Shown here one piece after another: positions 21,527-31,254 of a stretch of DNA of 42,828 bases (positions are counted from its first letter, which is position 1; each line of letters opens with the position of its first letter). This DNA comes from Chara braunii (Eukaryota; Streptophyta; Charophyceae; Charales; Characeae). The notes under the pieces were generated by a model, which saw nothing but the letters and a program-made list of their open reading frames with translations, did not search any database and had not been told where the DNA came from. Location: the NCBI GenBank assembly GCA_003427395.1, contig BFEA01000014.1, forward strand, positions 1,400,595-1,443,422, read 5' to 3'. The position numbers and the translations under genes were made by a program.

Positions 21527-22870
21527 TCCTGTTCGAGTTTTGTTTGGTCGTCTCCTCCGTCAGTCTACGCACAGCCACGGCATATCAGGCCACTGTACAA
21601 TACTTGCATGTCACCTGTACCCACAACATATCAGACATGCTCTGCTCTGCCCTTCTTTTTTGCAGTTGACTGGCCACAAAACGCTCTAATTTTGTTTGCC
21701 TGCCCTTTGCCTCTCTTTTTTGTAGTTGACTGAGGTTTTTCTGTGGCTTGTTTTTGTCCATACTCAGCATTCTAGTTTCTAGCAGATGCTATATCTTAGA
21801 CCGCAATTGGGTCAACGCACCGACACTCCTTGTACAACTGGCTTCGCCGCAAGCATGCTTCGGTTCATTGGGCATGGAAGCCAAAGTGGTTGGCCCTGTA
21901 GAGTGAAGCATAGTCATGTCAGCACGTAAGAGGGGGGAGGGGTGTGGTTTCATGTTCGAGTTTTGTTTCGTCATCTCCTCCTTCAGTCTACGCACAGCCA
22001 CGGCATATCAGGCCACTGTACAATACTTGCATGTCACCTGTACCCACAACATATCAGACATGCTCTGCTTTGCCCTTCTTTTTTGCAGTTGACTGCCCAC
22101 AAAACGTTCTAATTTCGTTTGTCTGTGCTTTGCCTCTCTTTTCTGCAGTTGACTGAGGTTTTTCTGTGGCTTGTTTTTGTCCATACTCAACATTCTAGTT
22201 TCTAGCAGATGCTACGTCTTAGACCGCAATTGGGCCAACGCACCGACACTCCTCGTACGACTGGCTTCGCTGAAAGCATGCTTCGGTTCACTGGGCATGG
22301 AAGCCAAAGTGGTTTGCCCTGCAAAGTGGAGCATAGTCATGTAGTTTCCTCTTCGAGTTTTGTTTCGTCGTCTCCTCCGTCACTCTACGCACAGCCACGG
22401 CACATCAGGCCACTGTGCAATACTTGCATGTCACCTGTACGCACAACATATCAGACATGCTCTGCTTTGCCCTTCTTTTTTGCAGTTGACTGCCCACTTT
22501 CTAGCAAATGCTACATCTTAGACCGCAATTGGGTCAACGCACCAACGCTCCTCGTATGACTGGCTTGGCTGCAAGCATGCAGGGGGGGGAGGGGTGTGGT
22601 TTCCTCTTCGAGTTTTGTTTCGTCGTCTCCTCCGAGTCCGCCAGTCTACGCACAACCACATGTCACCTGTACGCACAACATATCAGACATGCTCTGCTTT
22701 GCCCTTCTTTTTTGCAGTTGACTGTCCACTTTCTAGCAAATGCTACATCTTAGACCGCAATTGGGTCAACGCACCAACACTCCTCGTACGACTGGCTTCG
22801 CTGCAAGCATGCTTCGGTTCATTGGGCATGGAAGCCAAAGTGGTTTGCCCTGCAAAGTGGAGCATAGTCA
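21527..22870 (+). repeat. Tandem repeat of ~260-420-bp units, four copies
   Basis: Units start with TTCGAGTTTTGTTT at about 21,531, 21,956, 22,351 and 22,606. Each has block A (CTACGCACAGCCACGGCATA to TTTTTTGCAGTTGACTG) and block C (ATGCTACATCTTAGACCGCA to GGAGCATAGTCATG). Copies 1 and 2 also contain block B (TGAGGTTTTTCTGTGGCTTG). Copies 3 and 4 lack it at the same junction (GACTGYCCACTTTCTAGCA), so one was copied from the other. G-rich GGGGGGGAGGGGTGTGG precedes units 2 and 4. A degenerate block B/C remnant extends to about 23,040. Open frames here are by-products. Its place after the cargo genes suggests the element's 3' non-coding region. Confidence 0.85.
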
Positions 22871-23185
22871 TATCTTGTATCTCCGTGTTCACGAATTTGG
22901 CTTTCGTTTGCCTCTGCTTTGTCTTTCACTTGTTGCAGTTCACCGAGGTTTTCCTAGACATTTGGTTTCAATTTTTGTGTTTTACATGTACCTTGTTTCT
23001 ATCTATAGTCAACAGTCTAGATTCTTGAACATGCTACGTCTCACACCGATGTGTTTTGATTCTCTTTGTTAAATGGTACATGACTACTATGCAAAATGAT
23101 GGTTAGAGAAAGACAAGCCTCTCTACATATATACACAACGCTTCAGTAGACATCAAAGTTTTCTGCCTTTTCAACAAGTCCACAA

Positions 23186-23187
<2 letters not shown>
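22871..23187. other. Degenerate repeat tail and spacer
   Basis: It contains remnants of blocks B and C of the preceding repeat to about 23,045, then unique sequence. If the Helitron extends this far its 3' end should be here or shortly after, but I could not identify a convincing hairpin plus CTRR. Confidence 0.4.
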
Positions 23188-23259
<72 letters not shown>

Positions 23260-23300
23260 ATTTGAACTCCGTTGTGATTGGGGGTAAAATTACATGCAAA

Positions 23301-23350
<50 letters not shown>
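23188..23350. repeat. (CT)n, (CT)n and (AC)n microsatellites
   Basis: CT runs 23,188-23,256, a short unique piece (GAACTCCGTTGTGATTGGGG...) follows, then CT 23,301-23,320 passing directly into AC 23,321-23,350. The unique piece recurs after the next CT tract at about 23,571-23,610. Confidence 0.9.
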
Positions 23351-23353
<3 letters not shown>

Positions 23354-23504
23354 TTACATCCACACACTCTTGTTGTGTTCCGGAATGCATTGCTAACACA
23401 TGATGTGTTGTGGTAGGTCACTATGCGGTGCTCTCTCTCTTTTTCTCTCAACCACCTGGTCAACTACCCCAATTATGTGATGTCAGGCTGGCATCTGCAA
23501 ATGA
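23349..23504 (+). repeat. 156-bp direct repeat, right copy
   Basis: This is the partner of 9,445-9,600 in the same orientation, with only scattered substitutions. The copies are 13.9 kb apart and lie on either side of the Helitron-like block. A partial third copy (AGAATGCATTGCTAACACAT then GTTGTGTTGTGG) occurs at about 23,796-23,826. Confidence 0.85.
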
Positions 23505-23536
23505 TCGTCCACGTTTGCATTAATCCATTTGACTAA

Positions 23537-23539
<3 letters not shown>

Positions 23540-23571
<32 letters not shown>
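23540..23571. repeat. (CT)n microsatellite
   Basis: A short CT run is followed by the recurring GAACTCCACTGTGATTGGGG sequence also present at 23,265. Confidence 0.9.
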
Positions 23572-23574
<3 letters not shown>

Positions 23575-24180
23575 CTCCACTGTGATTGGGGGTAAAATTA
23601 CATGCAAGCCTGAGTGCTGATTACAATTGATTTCCATTTCGATTCTATTTTCAGTATTTCTGTGGTTTCTCTGTGTATTATTATCATCCGATCTGTTGTG
23701 GACTGCTCTCTCCAAACGTCGCTTGCCATTGCACATATGTATAATGTGTGGGATCGTGTACATGCCATGTTGGATCTCGTTTCAATCTCTCTCAGAATGC
23801 ATTGCTAACACATGTTGTGTTGTGGGAGTATAATCGCAAATTATATGTGGGTCAATTTCAAATTGTACGAGACTCCCCGGTCACACAACACATCCGTATA
23901 CATGCAAAACAGAAAGGACACAGTCTCGACCTGCTCAGACCGGTAGGCCAAGTGATCGCGAGTGCGGTTGGAGGGGGGCATACCAACGGTCACGAATAGC
24001 GGTCGGCGAGCCGTTTTCATGGACAGTGCCCGGTTTTCCATTTCAGGCGATATCGAGCGAAGGTGCAATTTTCGGAAGGCCAGGCCGAAGTGGGTTTCAA
24101 GGTGTGCACAGCAGGCAGTCGAGGTCTTCGTATTCGTAAAACGAAAAAAAAAACACTAGAAGCAGTGAGTTCCCTCAGCA
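23572..24180. other. Gene-free stretch
   Basis: It holds pieces of the surrounding repeat family (23,571-23,612; 23,796-23,826). GCGATATCGAGCGAAGGTGC then AATTTTCGGAAGGCC (about 24,049-24,082) recurs as GCGATATCGCACGAGGGTGC then AATTTTCGGAAGGTC at 24,781-24,815. No gene was seen. Confidence 0.4.
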
Positions 24181-24269
24181 CCCGAATATGAACGTGTTTG
24201 TGGAGATGTGCGGTTGAGGAAACTCAACGTGGTTTCCTGCACATCTCAACAAACACGTCCAGATTCGGG
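24181..24269. repeat. Foldback element with ~33-bp arms
   Basis: Arms 24,181-24,213 and 24,237-24,269 are inverted copies matching at 29 of 33 positions (CCCGAATATG.ACGTGTTTGT against its inverse). The loop itself contains TTGAG-GAAA-CTCAA. A transcript would form a long hairpin. Confidence 0.85.
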
Positions 24270-24540
24270 CACCGAGGAAACTCAACGCTGCCAGTGTATC
24301 ATTCAGCCATCGGCCCCGCCACATGGGCAGGGGTGATCTTGTTTTTTTTTCCTTTTTTTTTTGGTCTAAATCTTGGTTATTCGAGCAACAACGGAACAAA
24401 TTTTGGGGAGGGTGTGAACTACCCCCTTCCCCCGAACACAACGCACCCGCATTTGGCTATGTGTTGTATTCAGGGGATGACAGTAGGGAAGGCCGACGAT
24501 TGACTGGCCCACCAAACGGACAACTCTTCTTTTTTTGAGA

Positions 24541-24720
24541 AAACTACGGCGCAGTCAGGGTTTGAGTTTGAAATTGCACTTGAGGCAAAAGGGCCGGTAA
24601 TGGTGAATGTATGTAACCAACCATTCGGGACAGGTGCGGTCACATGGGCATGTGTTGTGTTCGCAGGATTGCCTGAAGTGCAATTTCAAACTGTTTTCGT
24701 GACTGCGCCGAAGTTACCTC
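24541..24720. repeat. Inverted repeat with ~40-bp arms
   Basis: The left arm (about 24,548-24,588) has GGCGCAGTCA and TTTGAAATTGCACTTGAGGC. The right arm (about 24,667-24,711) is its inverse, with GACTGCGCC. About 80 bp separate them. It is non-coding and MITE-like in shape. Confidence 0.8.
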
Positions 24721-25056
24721 TTTTTTTTTTCTTTCCAGAAAAAAGCCAAGTGTAATATGGCTGTGTGGCAACCATTTCGGGCGATATCGCACGAGGGTGC
24801 AATTTTCGGAAGGTCGGGCCAAAGTGGGTTTGGAGGTGTGCACAGCAGAATGCTGGCAGCAGTCAAAAAACGAAAACATGCTAAGTGGAGCGTGGCGACG
24901 TCCTGAGATTGGGCCCGTTTCAAGAGTGGTGTGCCCAGGCCCGTTCACAATCTTTTTCACGCCGGCCGGTCTCGCTCCCGAGTGGCTGCGCTTCCGCGCT
25001 TGCACGACACAGTAGATGGATTTTTTTGTTTTCTTCTTCTTACATACAATGTACAT
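24721..25056. other. Gene-free stretch
   Basis: Contains the second copy of the GCGATATCG...AATTTTCGGAAGG word seen at 24,049. No gene or RNA was recognised. Confidence 0.4.
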
Positions 25057-25120
25057 GGGCCTCGCTGCACGACTCTCCAAATGTGCAAGATGAGACTGAG
25101 GGTCTCGCTCCATTACACTA
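25057..25120. repeat. Foldback family, partial copy
   Basis: GGGCCTCGCTGCACGACTCT then CCAAATGTGCAAGATGAGA matches the left half of the full copies at 25,218 and 25,591. Confidence 0.65.
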
Positions 25121-25217
25121 GACTCACGAAAAAAAATTGTGAGGATTTCTAGAGTTGTCAGAGGTCTAGAACTCTTGAAAAAAGCACTACACTTACTCCA
25201 GACTCAAGAGCTATAGA

Positions 25218-25339
25218 GGGCCTCGCTGCACTACTCTCGAAATGTGCAAAACGAGAGTGAATCTTCCGCTAGAATATGGAAAGATACACCGCCATGAGCT
25301 TTGTCTGTTGTGCATGTCGAGAGTAGTGCAGCGAAGCCC
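25218..25339. mobile_element. ~122-bp foldback MITE, copy 2
   Basis: Left end GGGCCTCGCTGCACTACTCT, right end inverse (AGAGTAGTGCAGCGAAGCCC). Internal sequence contains AAACGAGAGTGAATCTT. About 30-bp terminal arms pair. It is non-coding. Confidence 0.85.
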
Positions 25340-25590
25340 AGAAGCACACAGGAATTTCTCAGCGCAACATGGCAGCCCTTCTACAACGCTAGATGATGGC
25401 GCTAGCTCCTTCTGACGGTCGGGGCAGGAGACACACTTGCAAAAAAAGAGGTCCGAGCGGGGGTAGGAGGGAGGACGCTAGAAAACCTGAGTGTTGCAGG
25501 TTGTGAACTCTATACAAATAGAGAGTGCGCTTCGAGAGCGCTTTTTGACAGCTCTCAAAGGGATTTGTCATAAGTTCCAGTCTAAAGTAA
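25340..25590. other. Spacer between foldback copies
   Basis: Nothing recognisable. A short inverted word AGAGTGCGCTTCGAGAGCGC lies near 25,522. Confidence 0.35.
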
Positions 25591-25712
25591 GGACCTCGCT
25601 GCACTACTCTTGAAATGTGCAAAACGAGAGTGAATCTTTGCTAGAAACATGGCGAGATACGGCCGCATGATTTTTGTCGTTTGTGCATGTCCAAAGTAGT
25701 GCAGCGATGCCC
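25591..25712. mobile_element. ~122-bp foldback MITE, copy 3
   Basis: It has the same length and layout as 25,218-25,339: GGACCTCGCTGCACTACTCT at the left, inverse AGTAGTGCAGCGATGCCC at the right, and the shared interior AAACGAGAGTGAATCTT. Three related copies within 660 bp suggest local amplification. Confidence 0.85.
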
Positions 25713-25868
25713 TGAGTGGAGCGAGGCCCATAATCCACCACTAAGCCACCGCTATAACATAGATAGATACATTGTCATCTTGTTTGTCTTTTGTTTGGCA
25801 GGTTGTTTTCTTCGTCAACGATTTTGGGCAATAAGGTAAGATGGGGGGAAAATTTTTGAAAGGTCATT

Positions 25869-25893
25869 TGAGACCACCTCTGCAGGTGGTCTC
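25869..25893. repeat. Short perfect palindrome
   Basis: TGAGACCACCT-CTG-AGGTGGTCTCA-like arms (11 bp, 3-4-nt loop). It sits in otherwise unremarkable sequence. An inverted-repeat terminator or small foldback is possible. Confidence 0.7.
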
Positions 25894-26149
25894 AAAAAGA
25901 GTCCTCCCTCGGCCCACAGCCGTTGACCGAAGGGTCACCATTTTAGGCATTTGGGTAGCAGACCTCTTCAATGTGACCCGAAAAATGCCTCAAATTTTGG
26001 GATTTGAGGTCATTAGGTCCCTGTGTGAGTATGCCCTCAAGTGCGCGGCACTAAAGCCGCGCTACACTCGCCAACCGGCAGGCGAAACAAGAAAAAGAGA
26101 CGACCTCCTTGCACTTTCAGACTTACTTTCTTCTGTTCATCTGATTCCA

Positions 26150-26225
26150 TCAGGATTCGAACTCCGGCCCATATTTCAACAGTTCAAGGGTGTACCAACT
26201 GAGCTCAGGCCCATTGGTACCGCGT
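26150..26225 (-). repeat. tRNA-like element (SINE head or tRNA pseudogene)
   Basis: On the minus strand, GAGCTCAGTTGGTA (box A, + 26,195-26,208) is followed by AGTTCGAATCC (box B, + 26,153-26,163) at tRNA spacing. The D and T stems do not pair fully, so this is not a working tRNA. The A/T-rich tract at 26,228-26,265 lies on the 5' side of this strand, unlike a usual SINE tail. Confidence 0.6.
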
Positions 26226-26904
26226 TGTACTTTTTCTTTTCCTTTTTTCTTTTTTTGTTTTCAGTAAGCTACATTTGTCTCTCAAATTCCTCATTTAAAT
26301 TCCATTGGGAAGAAGGGGGGACTCGCGCCGCTGGACTGGCGTAGCAGCGCCGCCGAAGCGCTCAGTGCATGTCACCGCATAACATGTTAGGGTTTCCTAA
26401 TGGCGGAGCTCCGCCACCATGGCCAGGATTCTTTCCTAGTGCCAAGGCGTATGCGAGCAGCGGCGTTGGACAAAGGTTTCCACCAGCGATCTGAGAGGGA
26501 GGAGTGGTCCGTTGGCCACAATGCACGATGAAAATATTAGGTTTGTCCCCTGTCCGGTACGGAGCTCTGGAGCTGCAGAGTAGAACGATAGACACACAAC
26601 AGCTTTTGGCGCGGAGCAGAGTGTGAGATATTTGACGCCATTCTTACAGAACCATATGAGCAACGAATACAACGAATATCTTGGAACACATTCGAACACA
26701 AGGAGCCGAAGAACGTCATGTAGACGTGCTTTCTATGGAGCATTTTGGAACTACGGACAAACTTTGCTTTCAATGAAGCCAGACGCAAAGCTGCGGGGAT
26801 GGGAAGAAGGAAGACAACTTGACAATGATAGTGGAGACAAAAGAAGGTGTGATATCACAAAGAACGATAAACGGGTTGGCGTTGGAGAAAAAAGTGTTGC
26901 AACC
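26226..26904. other. Stretch upstream of the uL5 pseudogene
   Basis: From about 26,366 a + frame (MSPHNMLGFP then PPPWPGFF) looks protein-like for about 40 codons before a stop, without a family I can name. The part adjoining the uL5 copy is open in the same frame upstream of its ATG but shows no motif. It may be a retrotransposon remnant or leader sequence. Confidence 0.3.
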
Positions 26905-27372
26905 ATGTCATCGGAGAAGAAGCAGATGAACGTGATGAGGGAGATCGAAGTTCAGAAGCTGGTTCTAAACATATCCGTTGGAGAGAGTGACAATAGGATG
27001 ACTCATTCAGCTAAGGTGTTGGAGCAACTAAGTAGATAGACTTCCATGTTCTTCAAGGCCATTTATATTGTGTCATCCTCTAGTGTTCGAAGGAATGAGA
27101 AGATCCTCTGCTACGTGAGAGGGAGAGGGTAGATAGCCTTCTTAGATTAGCTGCTTGAGAGCGGACTGAAGGTCAAGGAATACGAAGTGATGCGCAAGAA
27201 CTTTAACGAGATTTTCGAATTCAAAAGCACATCGATTTAGGGATTAATTGTGATTCATCCACTATAATATGCTGTCCTCGAGAAACTTGGTTATCATGTG
27301 GTGAAAAAAAGACGATATACTTCAGGAGCTGGGATTCAACAAAGGGTGACGAACAAGGATGTCATGAGGGTG
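26905..27372 (+). pseudogene. RPL11: Processed pseudogene of cytosolic ribosomal protein uL5 (RPL11)
   Basis: Starting at ATG 26,905 the frame reads [37 protein letters not shown], then TAG at 27,037. After it, RRNEKILCYV, LLESGLKVKEYEVMRKNF, VLEKLGYHVV and GIQQRVTNKD follow in the order of plant RPL11, a 60S subunit protein of the 5S RNP. The plant protein is about 180 residues; roughly 156 codons are represented. No introns interrupt it, and there are at least five stops and small indels, so it is a retrocopy that no longer codes. No poly(A) tail or target duplication was evident, since unrelated repeat sequence follows. LINE activity of the kind seen at 38-42.8 kb could have made it. Confidence 0.9.
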
Positions 27373-27395
27373 AGTTTAGGGTTCGAGGAATGCGC

Positions 27396-27870
27396 GGTGT
27401 CGAGCGCATCGGCTCCCGCCTTTTTCACAAAGCGCGGGAGTCCTTCCGGCCATGTCACACATGAGATAAACAAAAACAAAATCAAGAGACAACTCGGGCC
27501 CGGGAACGACGCAAAATAATCCCGCGAGCCGCCGAGACGGGCGCGGTTGCGTCGTCCCTTCGCCGCTCTAACCGGGTGCGCCAGCTGTACATCCCGCGGT
27601 CCCCTACGACAGGATAGGTTTCTGCGGGCATAAGCTTTCCTTCCATAAAGGGTTGTCACCACCCTTAGGGGCGTATCCCTACCGAACTACTGACCCACGT
27701 GCGAAAGTTTTTAGATGCAATTCCAGAGGTAGGTCAGCCGAGGGCGTTTGCTCGTTCGCTGTAGTATAGATACGTTTGGTTAACGCCAAGTGAACCCGAA
27801 CGTCGTTCGTTCCTAAGGGCGCTGATCTCCTAAGTACGAAGCGAACGTCGGTCGACTAGGACGGTCTCAA
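27396..27870. repeat. Dispersed LTR-like repeat, copy B
   Basis: Same orientation and block order as 64-506 (CCCCTACGACAGGATAGG, GGGCGTATCCC, CCGAACTAC, GTCGACTAGGACG). It begins within about 25 bp of the end of the uL5 copy. Confidence 0.6.
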
Positions 27871-28637
27871 CCAAGCGTGAAACCCAACATAAATCCGAGT
27901 CCCTTTAACACATAATCAAAATAAAGTTATAAAAATCATATATAGTTACATCGAAAAGGGTTGACCCCAACCGATAAGAGTGTACATCCAATCCAAAGTA
28001 ATAACTGGAAAAATTTTAATCATCATTTGATACATTCAACAACACAAAATCGAAAACAATCTGACCATCTCAGGTCGAACACCACAAAACAATCATACTA
28101 AAGAGTTGACTATCAACAATAATATTGATGCAGTCGATAAAGTAATCGGTCACGGTTGCCTTAGTTTTGACTTGATGAGATGCGCTGCCAAGGTTATTTA
28201 TGTCATCCTACCGCCGACCTAAGATTGAACGCGCTCACACCCGTCTCTATATTTTCTCAATCTTATTGGATGACAGGCTACTTTGCAATGATTCTTGATC
28301 AGGGGTATAACTTGAAGTGTTGCATACCTCTCCCTCTAGGAAGTGGTTTAGGATACTCCTCCTCCTCGTCCGAGCACAAGACTCGGATCTCAGAAGTTGG
28401 GCCTTCTCCACCGAATCGGCATTCTCCCGTAGAACGGTCCACTCTGGGTCGATAACAGAGTCAGCTCCTAAGGCAACGAGCCCCCGCCCCAGATGCTTCC
28501 TAGAGATAGAAGATGTGTCCACTGAAGGTAGCTTTCATGTAGTTCTTTATTTCTCCTAAGTCCAAGGTAACTTAGACGAAAAGATTCCAGGAAAGGTAAA
28601 AAATGAAAATCATTTGGACAGGTATGGGTAGATGAGG
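27871..28637. other. Gene-free stretch
   Basis: AT-rich to about 28,140, then mixed. No gene, RNA or clear repeat was recognised. It may be the rest of the dispersed repeat's parent element. Confidence 0.4.
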
Positions 28638-29029
28638 TCATTCGGGATAGACAGGGTAATTCCTTGAGAGAAGACTAAGTCCGTTTGACCTTATCTGCTT
28701 TAGTTGAATCGAATTCATTTTATAACACTCGCTCAATAATCTTTTTCGAAACAACAAGTTCATTTGACAAACAGGCTAGTGGAAGGTAGAAAAGAAACAA
28801 TCTTTTGCATCAGCCCACGTAGACACAATCGTCATTCGGAACAGAAAAAGTCATTCCTTGCGAGAAAGACCAAGTTCGTTTGATATTATTTGTTATATTA
28901 TAATCGAATTCATTCAATGACATATGCTGAATTTATCTTCTTCGAAACAACAACTTTCACTTTCACAAGCAGGCAGGTGGAGGGCAGAAGGAAAACAATT
29001 TTTTGCATCAGCCCATGTAGACACAATTA
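28638..29029 (+). repeat. ~194-bp tandem duplication
   Basis: Unit 1 begins at 28,638 and unit 2 at 28,832, both with TCATTCGG. Shared blocks are ATTCCTTG, AATCGAATTCATT, TTCGAAACAACAA and TTTTGCATCAGCCCA followed by GTAGACACAAT. The two units are diverged by substitutions and small indels. Confidence 0.85.
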
Positions 29030-30053
29030 GCCTCCTTTGCAAGCATTCCTTTACCTACCTGCATGCCAAGCCAAGCAACAAGTTCAAAAGAAAGCAGTAC
29101 AATCCCATACACAAGTCAGACCTCACCATTCACATGCAAACACACATCTCCTTTGCCTTTTCAATGAACATTCAATGAACAGGTCAAACAAGTGTGGGTT
29201 CACACAGGTCTGAAGGGAAATCTGAGTCAAGCGACTAACTGACCTTGAGTGAAGTTTGGTCCATCTCACTCAAGAAAGCTGAGTAATATTCCAATCATAA
29301 GAAAATGATCACCGTTGAATATGAAAATATGCGGCTCACATAAAAAATTGCGGCTTACAACTTCATAAGTTGTGGTCGTTCACTGAACAACGGTCCGCCG
29401 CCTTCTCCAAGTGTTTGATCACACCAAGGTTGTGCACACTTAAAATGTCTGAATGAGATAACCCTCAAAGAGGGTGCTTCCATGATCCAACCCTACGTCA
29501 TCCCACATCCCGTACCGTCCTAATACAGTCTCAATTGCACCCTGACCACCAAAGATACTCCCCAACCAGCCGCAAGTCCACGCCGCCCCTCATCACGTCC
29601 ACTCGCAATAACCACACCAACATGTCGGTCCCGATCACAACAACTAGTCCCACCTAGTCCCCAAATGGTCCCAGATGATCTCAATGCAATCCCATACTAT
29701 TGCCTGCAATACCAGATGGTCAATAACTCGAAACCGCTTGCACTGAGCGCCGCAAAAAAAATAAAGGTGGCCCCCGGTGAAACCCGCAGGTGCCGCGAGC
29801 CCCATAATTACTTCGCCGTGTGCAACCGCTCTACACTTTCTGCATGCCGTCGACCCACGCACTGCTGCCACACAATCCCAACCACGCACCAGCGTTAGCC
29901 TAACCTCTGGCCTCTATTAGAATCTGCCATAGTTGTCGCACACCACAAAAAAATAAAGCGCAGAACCGTCGCTCGCCACGCCGTCAAAACCGGTACCACG
30001 CCGTCGTGCCAAATAATATCAGCAGCAGTTCCCACCAAAGTTTCGTTGTCGCT
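29030..30053. other. Gene-free stretch
   Basis: No gene recognised. Short, unsupported open frames only. Confidence 0.4.
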
Positions 30054-30290
30054 GCCGCCGTGAAAAAACGGCAGCGCTTCCGCACCACTGCCATTAAAAT
30101 CAGTGTCGCCGCCGTGCAAAACGGGCAGAGTTTCCCCTGCACTGCTTGCCAAAATTGTTACCGCCGTGCAAAACGGGAAGAGTTTACCCTGCACTGCTTG
30201 CCGAAAACTGTTGTCGCCGTGCAAAACAGGCAGAGTTTCCCCTGCACCGCTTGCCAAAAATTGTTGCCGCCACGCTGTGCAGACAACACC
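30054..30290 (+). repeat. 52-53-bp tandem repeat, about four units
   Basis: Units start with GCCGTGCAAAAC at 30,111, 30,163 and 30,216 (spacing 52 and 53 bp), with a diverged unit before (about 30,057). Each carries AGAGTTTCCCCTGCAC and GCTTGCCAAAA. The repeat is GC-rich. The period is not a multiple of three, so the open frames across it are not a repeat protein. Confidence 0.85.
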
Positions 30291-31164
30291 TTCCACTGAC
30301 ACCACGCACCACGGTGGCTATGACAGCCTCGTTTTTCCTCCTACCGTAGTCATTTCACAGAGTCGCCTAGAGTCAAGTTCGGCAGGGTCTTTTAACCTAC
30401 CTGCCCTGCGCACCCATACCCGAGGGCTAATGGTGTCAGGTACAGGCGATGGTTTGTAGCCCGTTTTCTCAAGCGAACGGGCACAAACTTTCATCCATAG
30501 AACCTAGAGGGGGGGGGGGACTTCAAACATGTGGTCATATAATTTTTCCCTGCCCTAGCGGCAGGTTCACGCGATTTTGCTCATCCTACCTACATACACA
30601 ATTGGACTATCGAGGTTTCAACCTCCTGATGAGTCGGTGGAAGTCCGACAAAACAATCTAGCACAATGACATTTTGTAGCCCGTTTGAACGGACGCTATT
30701 ACTGCAATGGCACAGCCACTCCATATGGGAAGTGCATTTTCCCATATTTTGGCTGAAAATTCATTATTTATTTATTTATTTTTTTGCATTTGCAGCCCAT
30801 TCGTGAAAACAACCGGCTACCTTATAACCTCACAACGAACGGGACAGGACCTAAAAAGAAAATCTTACCCAAAAACTAAAAAAAAAAAAAAAAAAAAAAA
30901 AAACCTTACCTGAAACGAGTTGACGCCCTCAAAACGGACGTTTCCTCCTCTTCATGGACTACAGGTCCCTGTCAGATCTCCATATGCCACCTGGCGCGTC
31001 GTTTCAATTTAGTTTTAGTTTTTTTTTTTTTTTTTTTTTCGATTTATGCGTGTCATCCTTGCGCAGGGGCTATGTTGATCTTCGCACGACCGATCTCGGC
31101 CGTGCGATCTTCGCGATCGACGGTCGAAATCGACTGTGCCGACAGCAAGGTGGCCAACTCCAAA
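30291..31164. other. Gene-free stretch with homopolymers
   Basis: A run of about 23 A ends near 30,903 and T runs lie at 31,019-31,039. They look like insertion scars or poly(A) tails. No gene seen. Confidence 0.4.
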
Positions 31165-31254
31165 AGGAGATAGCCCAGTGGTGCAGTACGTCGGATTCGA
31201 TCCCGGTACCTGTTGGGTATGAGTCATCTGCTGTAACCTACTCGGCTAACTCCT
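31165..31254 (-). repeat. tRNA-like element with 11-bp terminal inverted repeats
   Basis: AGGAGATAGCC (31,165-31,175) and GGCTAACTCCT (31,244-31,254) are inverted with one mismatch, like an acceptor stem. The minus strand has TAGCCGAGTAGG (box A) and GGGATCGAATCC (box B-like). The plus strand also shows TAGCCCAGTGG and GATTCGATCCC, so the element resembles a tRNA on both strands. Internal stems are poor, so it is a tRNA-derived SINE or relic and not a tRNA. Confidence 0.6.

Noticed and set aside
21485-23072. Several similar open frames repeated in tandem
   Set aside because: They come from the tandem repeat units; frames shift between units, so there is no conserved protein.
23045-23187. Helitron 3' end
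   Set aside because: I looked for a short hairpin followed by CTRR and T and found no convincing candidate; AGAG..CTCT near 23,105 is too weak.
26145-26225. Functional tRNA gene on the minus strand
   Set aside because: Box A and B are present but the D and T stems do not pair and no acceptor stem closes.
25841-26344. 167-codon open frame
   Set aside because: No motif; it covers a short palindrome and the antisense of a tRNA-like element.
26366-26490. Possible short gene starting MSPHNMLGFP
   Set aside because: Protein-like for about 40 codons, then stops; no family recognised and no continuation in other frames.
30006-30459. Cys/Gln-rich open frames with repeats
   Set aside because: The 52-53-bp period is not a multiple of three; the frame is not maintained between units.
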